This document shows, in pieces, positions 1-5,539 of a stretch of 6,324 nucleotides of DNA; the stretch's first letter is position 1, and each line of letters begins with the position of its first letter. Where the stretch lies: positions 1 to 6,324 of the forward strand of contig USAR01000087.1 of assembly GCA_900552605.1 (NCBI GenBank), given 5' to 3'. A model generated the notes under the pieces. That model was given only the letters and a program-made list of their open reading frames with translations. It searched no databases and had not been told where the DNA came from. A program made the translations under genes and the position numbers. This stretch comes from an uncultured Oscillospiraceae bacterium. Its GTDB lineage: Bacteria; Bacillota; Clostridia; Oscillospirales; Acutalibacteraceae.

Positions 1-266
1 ATCTTTTTTGTTGCAACGTCATACATTCTTACAGTGCTTTGGCCGCCTACCTTTGCAGACGTCGCCTTTGCACTGCTTTGTGCCTTTACCGATGCGTCCG
101 TGCCGCTGCCGGCAGCTTCCCGGGTGCTGCCGGTGCTTGCGGCAAAGTTATAATCTGCCGACGTTTTAAGCGCGGCTTTAGCGCCGTTTTTCGGCAGTGC
201 GCAAAGCGGCACAAGCAGCACGCACGCTGTTAACAAAAGCAATACGACAGAATTTATACTTTTCAT
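1..266 (-). CDS. Probable SpoIID/LytB-family sporulation protein, N-terminal fragment (runs off window)
   Basis: An open frame begins at ATG 266-264 and continues past position 1, giving 88 complete codons. The start is supported by AAAGGA at 280-275, eight bases upstream. The product begins MKSINSVVLLLLTACVLLVP, a signal peptide or single membrane anchor of about residues 5-24. A low-complexity linker rich in Ala, Ser, Thr and Gly follows (about 28-76). Then comes a stretch reading STVRMYDVATKK (about 77-88). In the SpoIID family a short N-terminal anchor and linker are followed by a similar V-x-V/M-Y-x-x-x-T-K-K beta strand, just before the conserved catalytic region, which lies outside this window. 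SpoIID is a peptidoglycan lytic transglycosylase that acts with SpoIIP during engulfment of the forespore. The identification rests on layout and one short stretch, so another secreted protein is possible. That it is a secreted or anchored protein is more certain than the family name. Confidence 0.55.
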   Translation of the reverse strand, partial: MKSINSVVLLLLTACVLLVPLCALPKNGAKAALKTSADYNFAASTGSTREAAGSGTDASVKAQSSAKATSAKVGGQSTVRMYDVATKK

Positions 267-306
267 ATACCCAATCCTTTCGTTTTGTTTTTTGCTGTAT
301 TTAATA

Positions 307-335
307 TTGACTTTTTTTGTCCGGTGACTTAAAAT
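307..335 (+). promoter_or_regulatory. Sigma-A type promoter for the 398-1279 membrane protein
   Basis: TTGACT at 307-312 (5 of 6 to TTGACA) and TAAAAT at 330-335 (5 of 6 to TATAAT) are separated by exactly 17 bp. Transcription would start near 342, leaving a leader of about 55-70 bases. The surroundings are very AT-rich. A second TATAAT lies at 353-358 but has no convincing -35 at the right distance. Confidence 0.65.
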
Positions 336-397
336 ATATACTATTAACAATATATAATATGTAGTTTGTCCACAGCATATGCTAACAACGAAAGGTT

Positions 398-1279
398 ATG
401 ATTATATTTATGAAACACAGCAAAATAATGTCGGTATTTTCGGTTTGCTGCATTGCGGCGGTTGTTCTGCGCATCTTGCAGCTTCGCTTTTTAATAGACG
501 GTGATACCGGATTTGCAAAAACGGGGCTCGGCAACACAAGATGTCTTATTTTGACTTATGTTCTTATGATAGTATGTGCAGCCGTTACTGCTTTTGTAAC
601 CGCTTATTCGAGCAAAAGACAGCCGACACAGGCACCTGACATAAAGCAGTGCAAGGAAATTGCGCCTGCTGCATTTTTGATTGTTGTTTATAACGCTTAC
701 AGCCTTATAAGCCTTGCTGTTTCCGGCAATCTCAGCAAGATCCGGCTGTTACTTGCGGTTCTTTTACTGCTGAACATTGTGTTTTTCACACTGTACGGTG
801 CAAGCGCTTTTGTTAACATAAAGGTTCCTGCCATTCTTTCAATTGTTCCTGTGATGCTCTCGGGATACAGCCTGATTGAGGAATTTTTAAGCTACAACGG
901 TGTTGTTAATATTTCGGAAAACCTTTTTTCAATCGGCTTTATGTGCTTTCAAACAGTATTCTTTCTGCTGCACGCAAAAATTCTTTGCAACACCGAGGTG
1001 CGCCGTTCCTGCCGTTTGGTATTACCTGTTTCAGCGTTTACATTCGGGTTTTCCGCGGTGTGCACGCTGCCGTCGTTACTTATTTATATGTTTGGCGGGG
1101 CAGAGAAGCTGCACAATTTCGACTCGTCACACATCGGCTTTATTATAATCGGCATTTACGCGCTTGTGTTTACAATGTTTCTCTATTCAAAAAAACGTAT
1201 GCCGCGCAAGGAATTCCACACAACCGCCACGATGGATCGTGACCCTAATGAAACAGTATTTTATACCGACGAAAAATAA
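398..1279 (+). CDS. Uncharacterised eight-helix integral membrane protein
   Basis: I do not recognise this 293-residue protein. Hydrophobic segments suggest eight membrane helices at about residues 10-32, 48-70, 87-108, 114-138, 143-164, 174-196, 206-233 and 245-266. A charged, probably cytoplasmic tail of some 27 residues follows (basic KKRMPRK, then acidic). After helix 1 comes a distinctive stretch, RILQLRFLIDGDTGF (25-39), the only motif-like element visible. No catalytic or transporter signature is seen. The start is uncertain. AAAGG at 391-395 is only 2 bases before ATG 398 but 14 before the in-frame ATG at 410 (MKHSKIM...). A stop at 383-385 excludes anything further upstream. The gene is a single unit with its own promoter at 307-335 and terminator at 1323-1379. 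It is divergent from the SpoIID-like gene, which does not by itself imply a sporulation role. That it is a real gene is well supported by length, hydrophobic pattern and flanking signals. Confidence 0.85.
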   Translation: MIIFMKHSKIMSVFSVCCIAAVVLRILQLRFLIDGDTGFAKTGLGNTRCLILTYVLMIVCAAVTAFVTAYSSKRQPTQAPDIKQCKEIAPAAFLIVVYNAYSLISLAVSGNLSKIRLLLAVLLLLNIVFFTLYGASAFVNIKVPAILSIVPVMLSGYSLIEEFLSYNGVVNISENLFSIGFMCFQTVFFLLHAKILCNTEVRRSCRLVLPVSAFTFGFSAVCTLPSLLIYMFGGAEKLHNFDSSHIGFIIIGIYALVFTMFLYSKKRMPRKEFHTTATMDRDPNETVFYTDEK

Positions 1280-1322
1280 TTCATTCAATATTTTTATCGA
1301 TTGCTGATAAATAAGTTTCAGG

Positions 1323-1379
1323 CCTCCTATTTTAGAAACCCCGAGCACAAGGCATATCTAAAATAGGGGGTCTTTTTTT
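1323..1379 (+). terminator. Rho-independent terminator of the membrane protein gene
   Basis: Arms 1323-1336 (CCTCCTATTTTAGA) and 1357-1370 (TCTAAAATAGGGGG) form a 14-bp stem with one G-U pair. The run TCTTTTTTT at 1371-1379 follows directly. The 20-base loop is unusually large for an intrinsic terminator, but stem and T-tract are strong. It sits about 45 bases after the stop codon at 1277-1279. Confidence 0.9.
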
Positions 1380-1487
1380 ACAATGCGCCGAGATTTTTCA
1401 TCATTTCTGCTTTTTAAATGATTTCCCCGAAAGGATGTAAATTACAGAATTTAACTTAAATGTTGACACATTGCTGAAAGCCGCTGC

Positions 1488-1710
1488 TAAACAGCCCCTT
1501 CTTCGGCGAGTTGCTTAGCGCGCAGCGCCAACCGTTTCTTCAAAGCCTTCTGTGTTTATTTAAAATGCCGCTCAAAGCATAAGCCCTTGGTTGCAAACGG
1601 TTTTTCGCAAACGGTTGAAACAGCCGCCCGTTTTGGGCGGCTGTTTCCTCTCCTTCGGCGATGCGCGCTGCGGCGCTTAAGCGACCTGCCGAAGATGGGG
1701 TTGTTTTTAC
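1488..1710. repeat. Imperfect inverted-repeat element with nested hairpins (MITE-like or structured RNA candidate)
   Basis: The left arm begins near 1488. CAGCCCCTTCTTCGGC at 1492-1507 is matched in reverse complement by CAACCCCATCTTCGGC at 1703-1688 (14 of 16). The similarity continues inward: 1508-1528 against 1687-1665 share GCTTA, GCGC and GCAGCGC with two one-base gaps. Directly inside, CAACCGTTT at 1529-1537 is perfectly complementary to AAACGGTTG at 1609-1617. Next to that is a tight 13-bp hairpin at 1617-1647. GCAAACGGTT occurs twice in direct orientation (1593-1602 and 1607-1616). The result is a long outer stem with internal branches over about 220 bp. It lies in the gap between two convergent genes, where dispersed repeats are commonly tolerated. 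TA dinucleotides border both ends (1488-1489 and 1708-1709), but no convincing longer target duplication is seen. Whether it is a mobile-element remnant or an RNA cannot be decided from one copy. Confidence 0.6.
1617..1647. repeat. 13-bp perfect hairpin inside the inverted-repeat element
   Basis: GAAACAGCCGCCC at 1617-1629 and GGGCGGCTGTTTC at 1635-1647 pair perfectly around a five-base loop, GTTTT. The stem ends in TTTC on either strand but no T-run follows. It is therefore only a marginal terminator candidate and is better read as part of the element's fold. Confidence 0.7.
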
Positions 1711-1890
1711 AAAAACCTCGGCAATTTGCAAACAAAAAGCAATCTATAAAAAGCGCAAAGAGCGAACAGTGTTGTTAAAACGCTGCGCGCCCTTTGCTTG
1801 TATGGGGATGAATATGGGTGGGTAAATTTATGTGTCGCCGATTTTTTTATGCGACAAAGATAACGCTGATTTATTATATTATGCTCTTTC

Positions 1891-2688
1891 CTAAATCTCC
1901 TGTTTTTTTACCGTGAGCACAAAGGTGTATTTTTCGCTGTCATCGCTTACTGTGCTTCCTACAATAAATCCGGCTCTTTTAAAGGATTCCACGGTTTTAT
2001 TGTATGTGTTTTCCAGCAAGCGAATATCGCAAAAGGCAGGTGTGCGACGAGGCGGTCTTTGCTCTTTTTTTGGATTGAGCAGCTGCTCGACATATTGCTC
2101 AGCCTCAGCGCTGTTCATAGATTTTGCAATTATTTCATCAAGCGCTTTATTACGGCTTGACGAGTCAATTATTCTTATAACCGCGCGAATGTGGCGTTCT
2201 GAAAGTCCTGCATTTATCGCTTTTTGCCGCTGCTCGGCGTTAAGCTTTAAAATGCGCAGCTTGTTTGAAAGGGTGGACTGTGCCATTGAAAGGCGGTCGG
2301 CAGCCTCAAGCTGAGTTAGGTTGCCGTTGTCGATGATTGCAGCAATTTCTTCCGCTTCTTCAAACATATTAAGAGAATGTCGACTTGTGTTTTCAACAAG
2401 AGAAAGCATTTGAGCGCTGCCGTTATCGGCGTTGATAACAAGGCAGGGGATAGTTCTTATACCGGCAAGCTGTGCGGCCTTAAGCCGTCTTTCACCGGCA
2501 ATTAACATGTATTTTCCGTCGGTTTCGCTCGGCTTTACGGTAATCGGCTGAATTATTCCGTTCAGACGTATGCTGTTTGCAAGCTTGTTAAGCTCATAGC
2601 GATCTATACTGCGACCTCTGTTTTTGCAAATAATATCATCTGCATTTATTTCGCAAAGCCTGTTTTCTCTTTTTAAAAATCTCAGCAA
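1891..2688 (-). CDS. noc: Nucleoid occlusion protein Noc (ParB family)
   Basis: This ParB/Spo0J-family DNA-binding protein of 265 residues compares with about 283 for Bacillus subtilis Noc. Noc binds dispersed NBS sites, loads as a CTP-dependent clamp, tethers DNA to the membrane and keeps the division septum off the nucleoid. Visible landmarks are GIIQPITV (44-51), the nucleotide-binding motif GERR (65-68), a helix-turn-helix around 125-150 and a C-terminal dimerisation part that resembles Noc in its last 40 residues. The four residues known to separate Noc from ParB binding are all Noc-type: Gln137, Lys143, Lys148 and Arg165. Two CTP-pocket motifs are weak: CKNRGR (21-26) where PxxQPR is usual, and ENTSR (99-103) where ENLQR is usual. 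I chose TTG 2688-2686, preceded by AAGGA at 2702-2698. The upstream in-frame TTG at 2760 falls in the promoter's -35 box. The short N-terminus MLRFLKRE is hydrophobic and basic, compatible with a membrane-targeting helix. No soj or parB follows it here. Confidence 0.88.
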   Translation of the reverse strand: MLRFLKRENRLCEINADDIICKNRGRSIDRYELNKLANSIRLNGIIQPITVKPSETDGKYMLIAGERRLKAAQLAGIRTIPCLVINADNGSAQMLSLVENTSRHSLNMFEEAEEIAAIIDNGNLTQLEAADRLSMAQSTLSNKLRILKLNAEQRQKAINAGLSERHIRAVIRIIDSSSRNKALDEIIAKSMNSAEAEQYVEQLLNPKKEQRPPRRTPAFCDIRLLENTYNKTVESFKRAGFIVGSTVSDDSEKYTFVLTVKKQEI

Positions 2689-2697
2689 AGACTCACT

Positions 2698-2702
2698 TCC
2701 TT
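2698..2702 (-). promoter_or_regulatory. Ribosome binding site that decides the noc start
   Basis: AAGGA on the minus strand lies nine bases before TTG 2688. It supports this start over TTG 2760, which would add 24 residues (with poor family resemblance) upstream of the transcription start. Confidence 0.65.
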
Positions 2703-2731
2703 TTAGGGTGCCGGGCAAGCTTTCTGTAATG

Positions 2732-2760
2732 ATTATAGGACAAGCGTCGGTGATTTGCAA
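2732..2760 (-). promoter_or_regulatory. Sigma-A type promoter of noc
   Basis: Reading the minus strand, TTGCAA (2760-2755) and a perfect TATAAT (2737-2732) are 17 bp apart. Transcription would begin near 2725, about 37 bases before the TTG start at 2688. The site lies just downstream of the terminator at 2785-2820, which fits noc being transcribed separately from mnmG-rsmG. Confidence 0.7.
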
Positions 2761-2784
2761 GCAGATTTGCTCGACTTAAAAACC

Positions 2785-2820
2785 AAAAAAGCGCTCAAAC
2801 CACTTTAAGTCTGAGCGTTT
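2785..2820 (-). terminator. Terminator between rsmG and noc
   Basis: On the minus strand AAACGCTCA (2820-2812) pairs with TGAGCGCTT (2797-2789), with one A-C mismatch and a 14-base loop. A T-rich tail beginning TTTTTT (2790-2785) and continuing GGTTTTT follows. It lies roughly 90 bases after the rsmG stop and should end the mnmG-rsmG transcript. Confidence 0.65.
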
Positions 2821-2833
2821 ATTTAAAGTATTT

Positions 2834-2878
2834 TGTCGCAATAAATCGTTGCCGCACTTTTATTGCGATATTTTTTTT
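2834..2878 (+). terminator. Plus-facing hairpin with T8 tail in the rsmG-noc spacer
   Basis: TCGCAATAAA (2836-2845) and TTTATTGCGA (2859-2868) are perfectly complementary, and outer G-U and T-A pairs extend the stem to 2834-2870. The loop is 13 bases. Eight T residues follow at 2871-2878 on the plus strand. This is the arrangement of an intrinsic terminator for transcripts running left to right, although no plus-strand gene lies just upstream. It may block antisense transcription into rsmG. On the minus strand it would simply be a hairpin in the rsmG 3' end. Confidence 0.5.
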
Positions 2879-2906
2879 GACAGCTGTTATTGATAGTTTT
2901 TTATCG

Positions 2907-3617
2907 TCATAACGGCTGCTTTGATATCTTCGCACCATGTCTCGGATATATCGCTTTTGTGGAATGCAGCTTTTTAACGCTTACAAATACCCTCGCACTG
3001 CCGTCGGGCAGGTTTTCAAAGGTTGTTTCGCCGTTGTTTCCGCCAAGCAGCTTCAGTGCATTTTCAGAAGCCGTGAGTTCCTCGGCAGCAGTCGGTCCTT
3101 TAAGAGCAATGAACATTCCGCCAACCTTTACAAACGGCAGACAGTATTCACTGAGTACCTGCATTTTAGCCACTGCCCGCGCCGTTGCAAAGTCGAATTG
3201 TTCTCGCAATTCCTTTTTTCTGCCGGCTTCCTCGGCACGGTCGTGCAGCAGCGTTACTTGCAGATTTAGACTGTTTGAAACCTCGTTTAAAAAATTAAGG
3301 CGCTTTTGCAAGCCGTCAAGCAAGGTTATATTAAGGTCGGGTCGCACGGCTTTAAGTACCATTCCGGGAAAGCCTGCGCCCGTGCCGACATCTATTAAAC
3401 TTGCACCCTGTGGAATTTCAAAATGCTTAAACATAAGCAGGCAGTCGTAAAAATGCTTTGAAAGAATTTCAGCGCTGTCTGTTATTGCTGTAAGGTTCAT
3501 CACCTTGTTCCATTCCACAAGCAGTTCGGCATATTTTTGCAATCTCTTAATTGCTGCATTATCAAGAACCAAGCCAAACTCGGTGCAAGCTGCCTTTAAA
3601 TCATCATAGCTGTTCAT
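2907..3617 (-). CDS. rsmG: 16S rRNA (guanine(527)-N7)-methyltransferase RsmG
   Basis: RsmG (formerly GidB) transfers a methyl group from S-adenosylmethionine to N7 of G527 in 16S rRNA. In other bacteria its loss gives low-level streptomycin resistance. The 236-residue length is normal (about 239 in Bacillus). An N-terminal helical part contains LLVEWNKVMNLTAI (about 32-45). The AdoMet-binding loop LIDVGTGAGFPGM lies at about 94-106, followed by the acidic strand end LLDGLQKR. The later conserved block ATARAVAKMQ and the LKG turn are present, and the protein closes with YPRHGAKISKQPL, the typical family ending. No key residue appears missing. The ATG at 3617-3615 overlaps the TGA of mnmG (ATGA), and GAGG lies seven bases before the start, so the two genes are translationally linked under the mnmG promoter. 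A terminator follows at 2785-2820. Confidence 0.96.
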   Translation of the reverse strand: MNSYDDLKAACTEFGLVLDNAAIKRLQKYAELLVEWNKVMNLTAITDSAEILSKHFYDCLLMFKHFEIPQGASLIDVGTGAGFPGMVLKAVRPDLNITLLDGLQKRLNFLNEVSNSLNLQVTLLHDRAEEAGRKKELREQFDFATARAVAKMQVLSEYCLPFVKVGGMFIALKGPTAAEELTASENALKLLGGNNGETTFENLPDGSARVFVSVKKLHSTKAIYPRHGAKISKQPL

Positions 3618-3997
3618 TTAGTTTCCTCACGTTCGGTTTTTTCAAGATATATCAGCAAAACGGAAATATCGGCAGGGGAGACTCCCGATATTCTCGAAGC
3701 CTGTCCGATTGAGTGCGGCATTATTTTTTCAAGCTTTTCAACAGCCTCAAGCCGCAGTCCGCCCACTTTTTTATAGTCGATATTTTTTGGCAAAAGTCTG
3801 TTTTCAAGACGCTTTACTTCTTCAACCTGTGCTTCCTGCCTTTTTATATATCCCTCATATTTTATCTCGATTTCAACCTTGTCTGCAACATCGGTGGAAA
3901 GCTGAGGTCTTTCCTTATCAAACGGAGCTAAATCGGCATATGATATTTGCGGTCGGCATAACAGCTCTGCAATTTTACAGCCGGTGTTTAACGGCGA

Positions 3998-4013
3998 TGT
4001 TTCACGTGAAACA
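3998..4013. other. parS centromere site inside mnmG
   Basis: TGTTTCACGTGAAACA is a perfect 16-bp palindrome that matches the widely conserved bacterial parS consensus bound by ParB/Spo0J. It lies within mnmG and encodes Val-Ser-Arg-Glu-Thr at codons 495-499 of the minus strand. parS sites cluster near the replication origin, which fits the gene order here. It is the only such site I find in the window. Confidence 0.9.
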
Positions 4014-5341
4014 AGTAAATCGTTTATACCGCTTTTCGGTGAGACAGTGGTGGATTTAAGACGTTTTATCTCGTCTTCCTTTTGTTGTTTTCTTTCAAGA
4101 TAGTGCTGCCACTTTTCATCACCGATGAGTCCGAGCTCTCTTCCTGACGGCATAAGTCTTTCGTCAGCGTTATCCTGCCTTAAAAGCAATCGGTATTCGC
4201 TGCGGCTTGTCATCATACGATAAGGGTCCGAGCAGCCCTTTGTAACAAGGTCGTCAATAAGAGTTCCTATATATGAACTGCTGCGGCTTAATATAAAAGG
4301 CTCTTTGTTAAGCACTGCCAACGCTGCGTTAACGCCTGCCACAAAACCCTGCGCCGCCGCTTCCTCATATCCCGACGAGCCGTTGAATTGTCCTGCACCG
4401 TAAAGTCCCTTTTGCGCTTTGATTTCAAGCGTGGGAGAGAGCGCAAGCGGATCTATGCAATCATATTCAATTGCATATGCATTGCGTGTCATACTGCAGC
4501 GCTCAAGTCCCTTTATGGAATGATAAATTTTAATCTGCACCTCCTCGGGAAGTGATGACGACATTCCTTGAAGATACATTTCCTCGGTGCTTTCGCCGCA
4601 CGGCTCAACAAAAAGCTGGTGCCGTTTTTTATCTGCAAATCTAACTATCTTATCCTCAATGCTTGGGCAATATCGAGGACCGACGCCCTTTATATCTCCT
4701 GAATAAAGCGGCGAGCGGTGCAGATTGTCAAGAATAATCTGCTTTGTTTCGTCGTTGGTGTAAGCAATATAACAAACAGCGGTGTTTTTAGGCTCGCCGC
4801 AAGTATCATAGCTGAAAGGCACGGGGTTTTCGTCACCGTGCTGAATTTCCATTTTATCAAGGTCAACACTGCTTTTAAGCACCCTTGCGGGAGTGCCTGT
4901 TTTAAACCGACGCAAGGGGAGACCCAATTTTTGCAAGCTGTCGGTAAGGCTTGTTGCGGCAAATGTGCCGTCGGGGCCGCCGCTGTAATTGACTTCGCCG
5001 ACAAAAATTCTGCCGCGCAGATAAACGCCCGTTGCAAGCACAACCTTTTTAAAGGTATATTCCGCATTAAGCTTTGTTACAACGTGCCACTTTTCGTCCT
5101 TTTGAAACAGCTCTGTTATCTCCGCTTGCTTTAAAAGAAGATCTTTCTGCTTTTCCAATGCGTGCTTCATATAAGCGGCATATTCTCTGCGGTCTATCTG
5201 TGCGCGCAGCGAGTGCACAGCGGGACCTTTACCTCTGTTAAGCATTCGGCTTTGCAAAGTGGTGGCGTCTGCCGCTTTGCCCATTTCTCCGCCGAGTGCG
5301 TCAAGCTCGCGTACAAGATGACCCTTTGCAGTTCCGCCGAT

Positions 5342-5344
5342 TTA
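5342..5344 (-). other. In-frame TAA stop codon inside mnmG
   Basis: The minus strand reads TGC AAT CCG TAA ATC GGC GGA, that is Cys-Asn-Pro-stop-Ile-Gly-Gly. The family motif has Ala or Ser at the stop. The frame is continuous from ATG 5494 through to the stop at 3616-3614, with no other interruption. Confidence 0.95.
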
Positions 5345-5539
5345 CGGATTGCACGGCATATTTCCTATCATATCCAAGTTAATTGTAAAAACAACGGTTT
5401 TTACACCGAGTCTTGCGGCACTCAGCGCAGCTTCAATTCCTGCGTGCCCTGCGCCTATTACCGCAACATCATAATCTCCTGCAAAATAGTTCATTTAAAG
5501 CTTTCAACTCTTTCAAATGTTTTAAAATTATTCTTAGTA

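Larger units (their letters stand above)
1380..1890. other. Gene-free convergent gap
   Basis: This stretch lies between the terminator of the plus-strand membrane gene and the stop of noc. Short open frames at 1540-1731 (minus) and 1587-1778 (plus) begin with TTG, lack ribosome sites and overlap each other within the inverted repeat, so they are not credible. Apart from the element at 1488-1710 the gap holds a perfect TTGACA at 1463-1468 without a good -10. It also has a third GC-rich block, CGCTGCGCGC at 1781-1790, complementary to part of the left arm. A weak 6-bp hairpin (TGTCGC 1833-1838 with GCGACA 1851-1856) lies behind noc. No clear terminator for noc is visible. Confidence 0.75.
3614..5494 (-). 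pseudogene. mnmG: tRNA uridine-5-carboxymethylaminomethyl(34) synthesis enzyme MnmG, with in-frame stop at codon 51
   Basis: MnmG (GidA) is an FAD enzyme. With MnmE it installs a carboxymethylaminomethyl or aminomethyl group on U34 of certain tRNAs. The full frame from ATG 5494-5492 has 626 codons, as in other MnmG proteins (about 629). It includes the dinucleotide-binding loop VIGAGHAG (12-19), Cys48 in MPCNP, Cys276 in GVGPRYCPSIEDK, the FAD-binding block GLYGAGQFNGSSGYEEAAAQ (363-382), and a C-terminal helical domain ending near SIGQASRISGVSP. Codon 51 is TAA (5344-5342), within the motif usually read CNP-Ala/Ser-IGG. The frame is otherwise intact on both sides. The longest uninterrupted piece starts at ATG 5284 and lacks the FAD loop and Cys48, so it should not work alone. 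A single base change from TCA (Ser) explains the stop. Sequencing error, a strain-level mutation or early decay are all possible. The gene is first in the mnmG-rsmG operon; its ribosome site (GAAAG) is weak. Confidence 0.93.

Noticed and set aside
39..233. A plus-strand 64-codon frame rich in Cys and Arg.
   Set aside because: It is antisense to the better-supported secreted protein at 266-1, which has a ribosome site and signal peptide.
267..360. A sigma-E promoter for the SpoIID-like gene (CAATATT near 302-308 on the minus strand).
   Set aside because: No CATACAAT-like -10 lies at the proper distance, so the match is too weak to annotate.
366..374. TTGTCCACA resembles a DnaA box (8 of 9 to TTATCCACA), in an AT-rich spacer near origin-type genes.
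   Set aside because: It is solitary, and a match of equal quality (TTATCCTCA near 4647-4656) occurs inside mnmG. There is no cluster, so this is not evidence of an origin.
1421..1434. ATTTCCCCGAAAGG compared with the Noc site ATTTCCCGGGAAAT.
   Set aside because: Only 10 of 14 positions match and the palindrome is broken in the right half.
1540..1778. Short open frames on both strands (1731-1540 minus, 1587-1778 plus).
   Set aside because: Both start with TTG, have no ribosome site, overlap each other, and are low-information readings of the inverted repeat.
1801..1830. G-rich stretch (GGGG, GGG, GGG) as a G-quadruplex.
   Set aside because: Only three closely spaced G-runs are present; a fourth is needed.
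1913..2314. A 133-codon plus-strand frame opposite noc.
   Set aside because: It is a shadow of the Noc coding frame. The minus-strand product has clear family motifs and this one has none.
3354..3372. GGGAAA with a partly matching left half inside rsmG as a possible Noc site.
   Set aside because: About 9 of 14 match, and the bases are dictated by the conserved Gly-Phe-Pro-Gly of the AdoMet loop.
2890..3450. A 186-codon plus-strand frame opposite rsmG.
   Set aside because: It is antisense to a well-supported RsmG and is a Ser/Arg-rich shadow translation without motifs.
5342..5344. Stop-codon reassignment (TAA read as an amino acid) as explanation for the mnmG stop.
   Set aside because: The plus-strand membrane gene and the EF-G gene end in TAA with terminators just beyond, and no other in-frame TAA interrupts a gene here.
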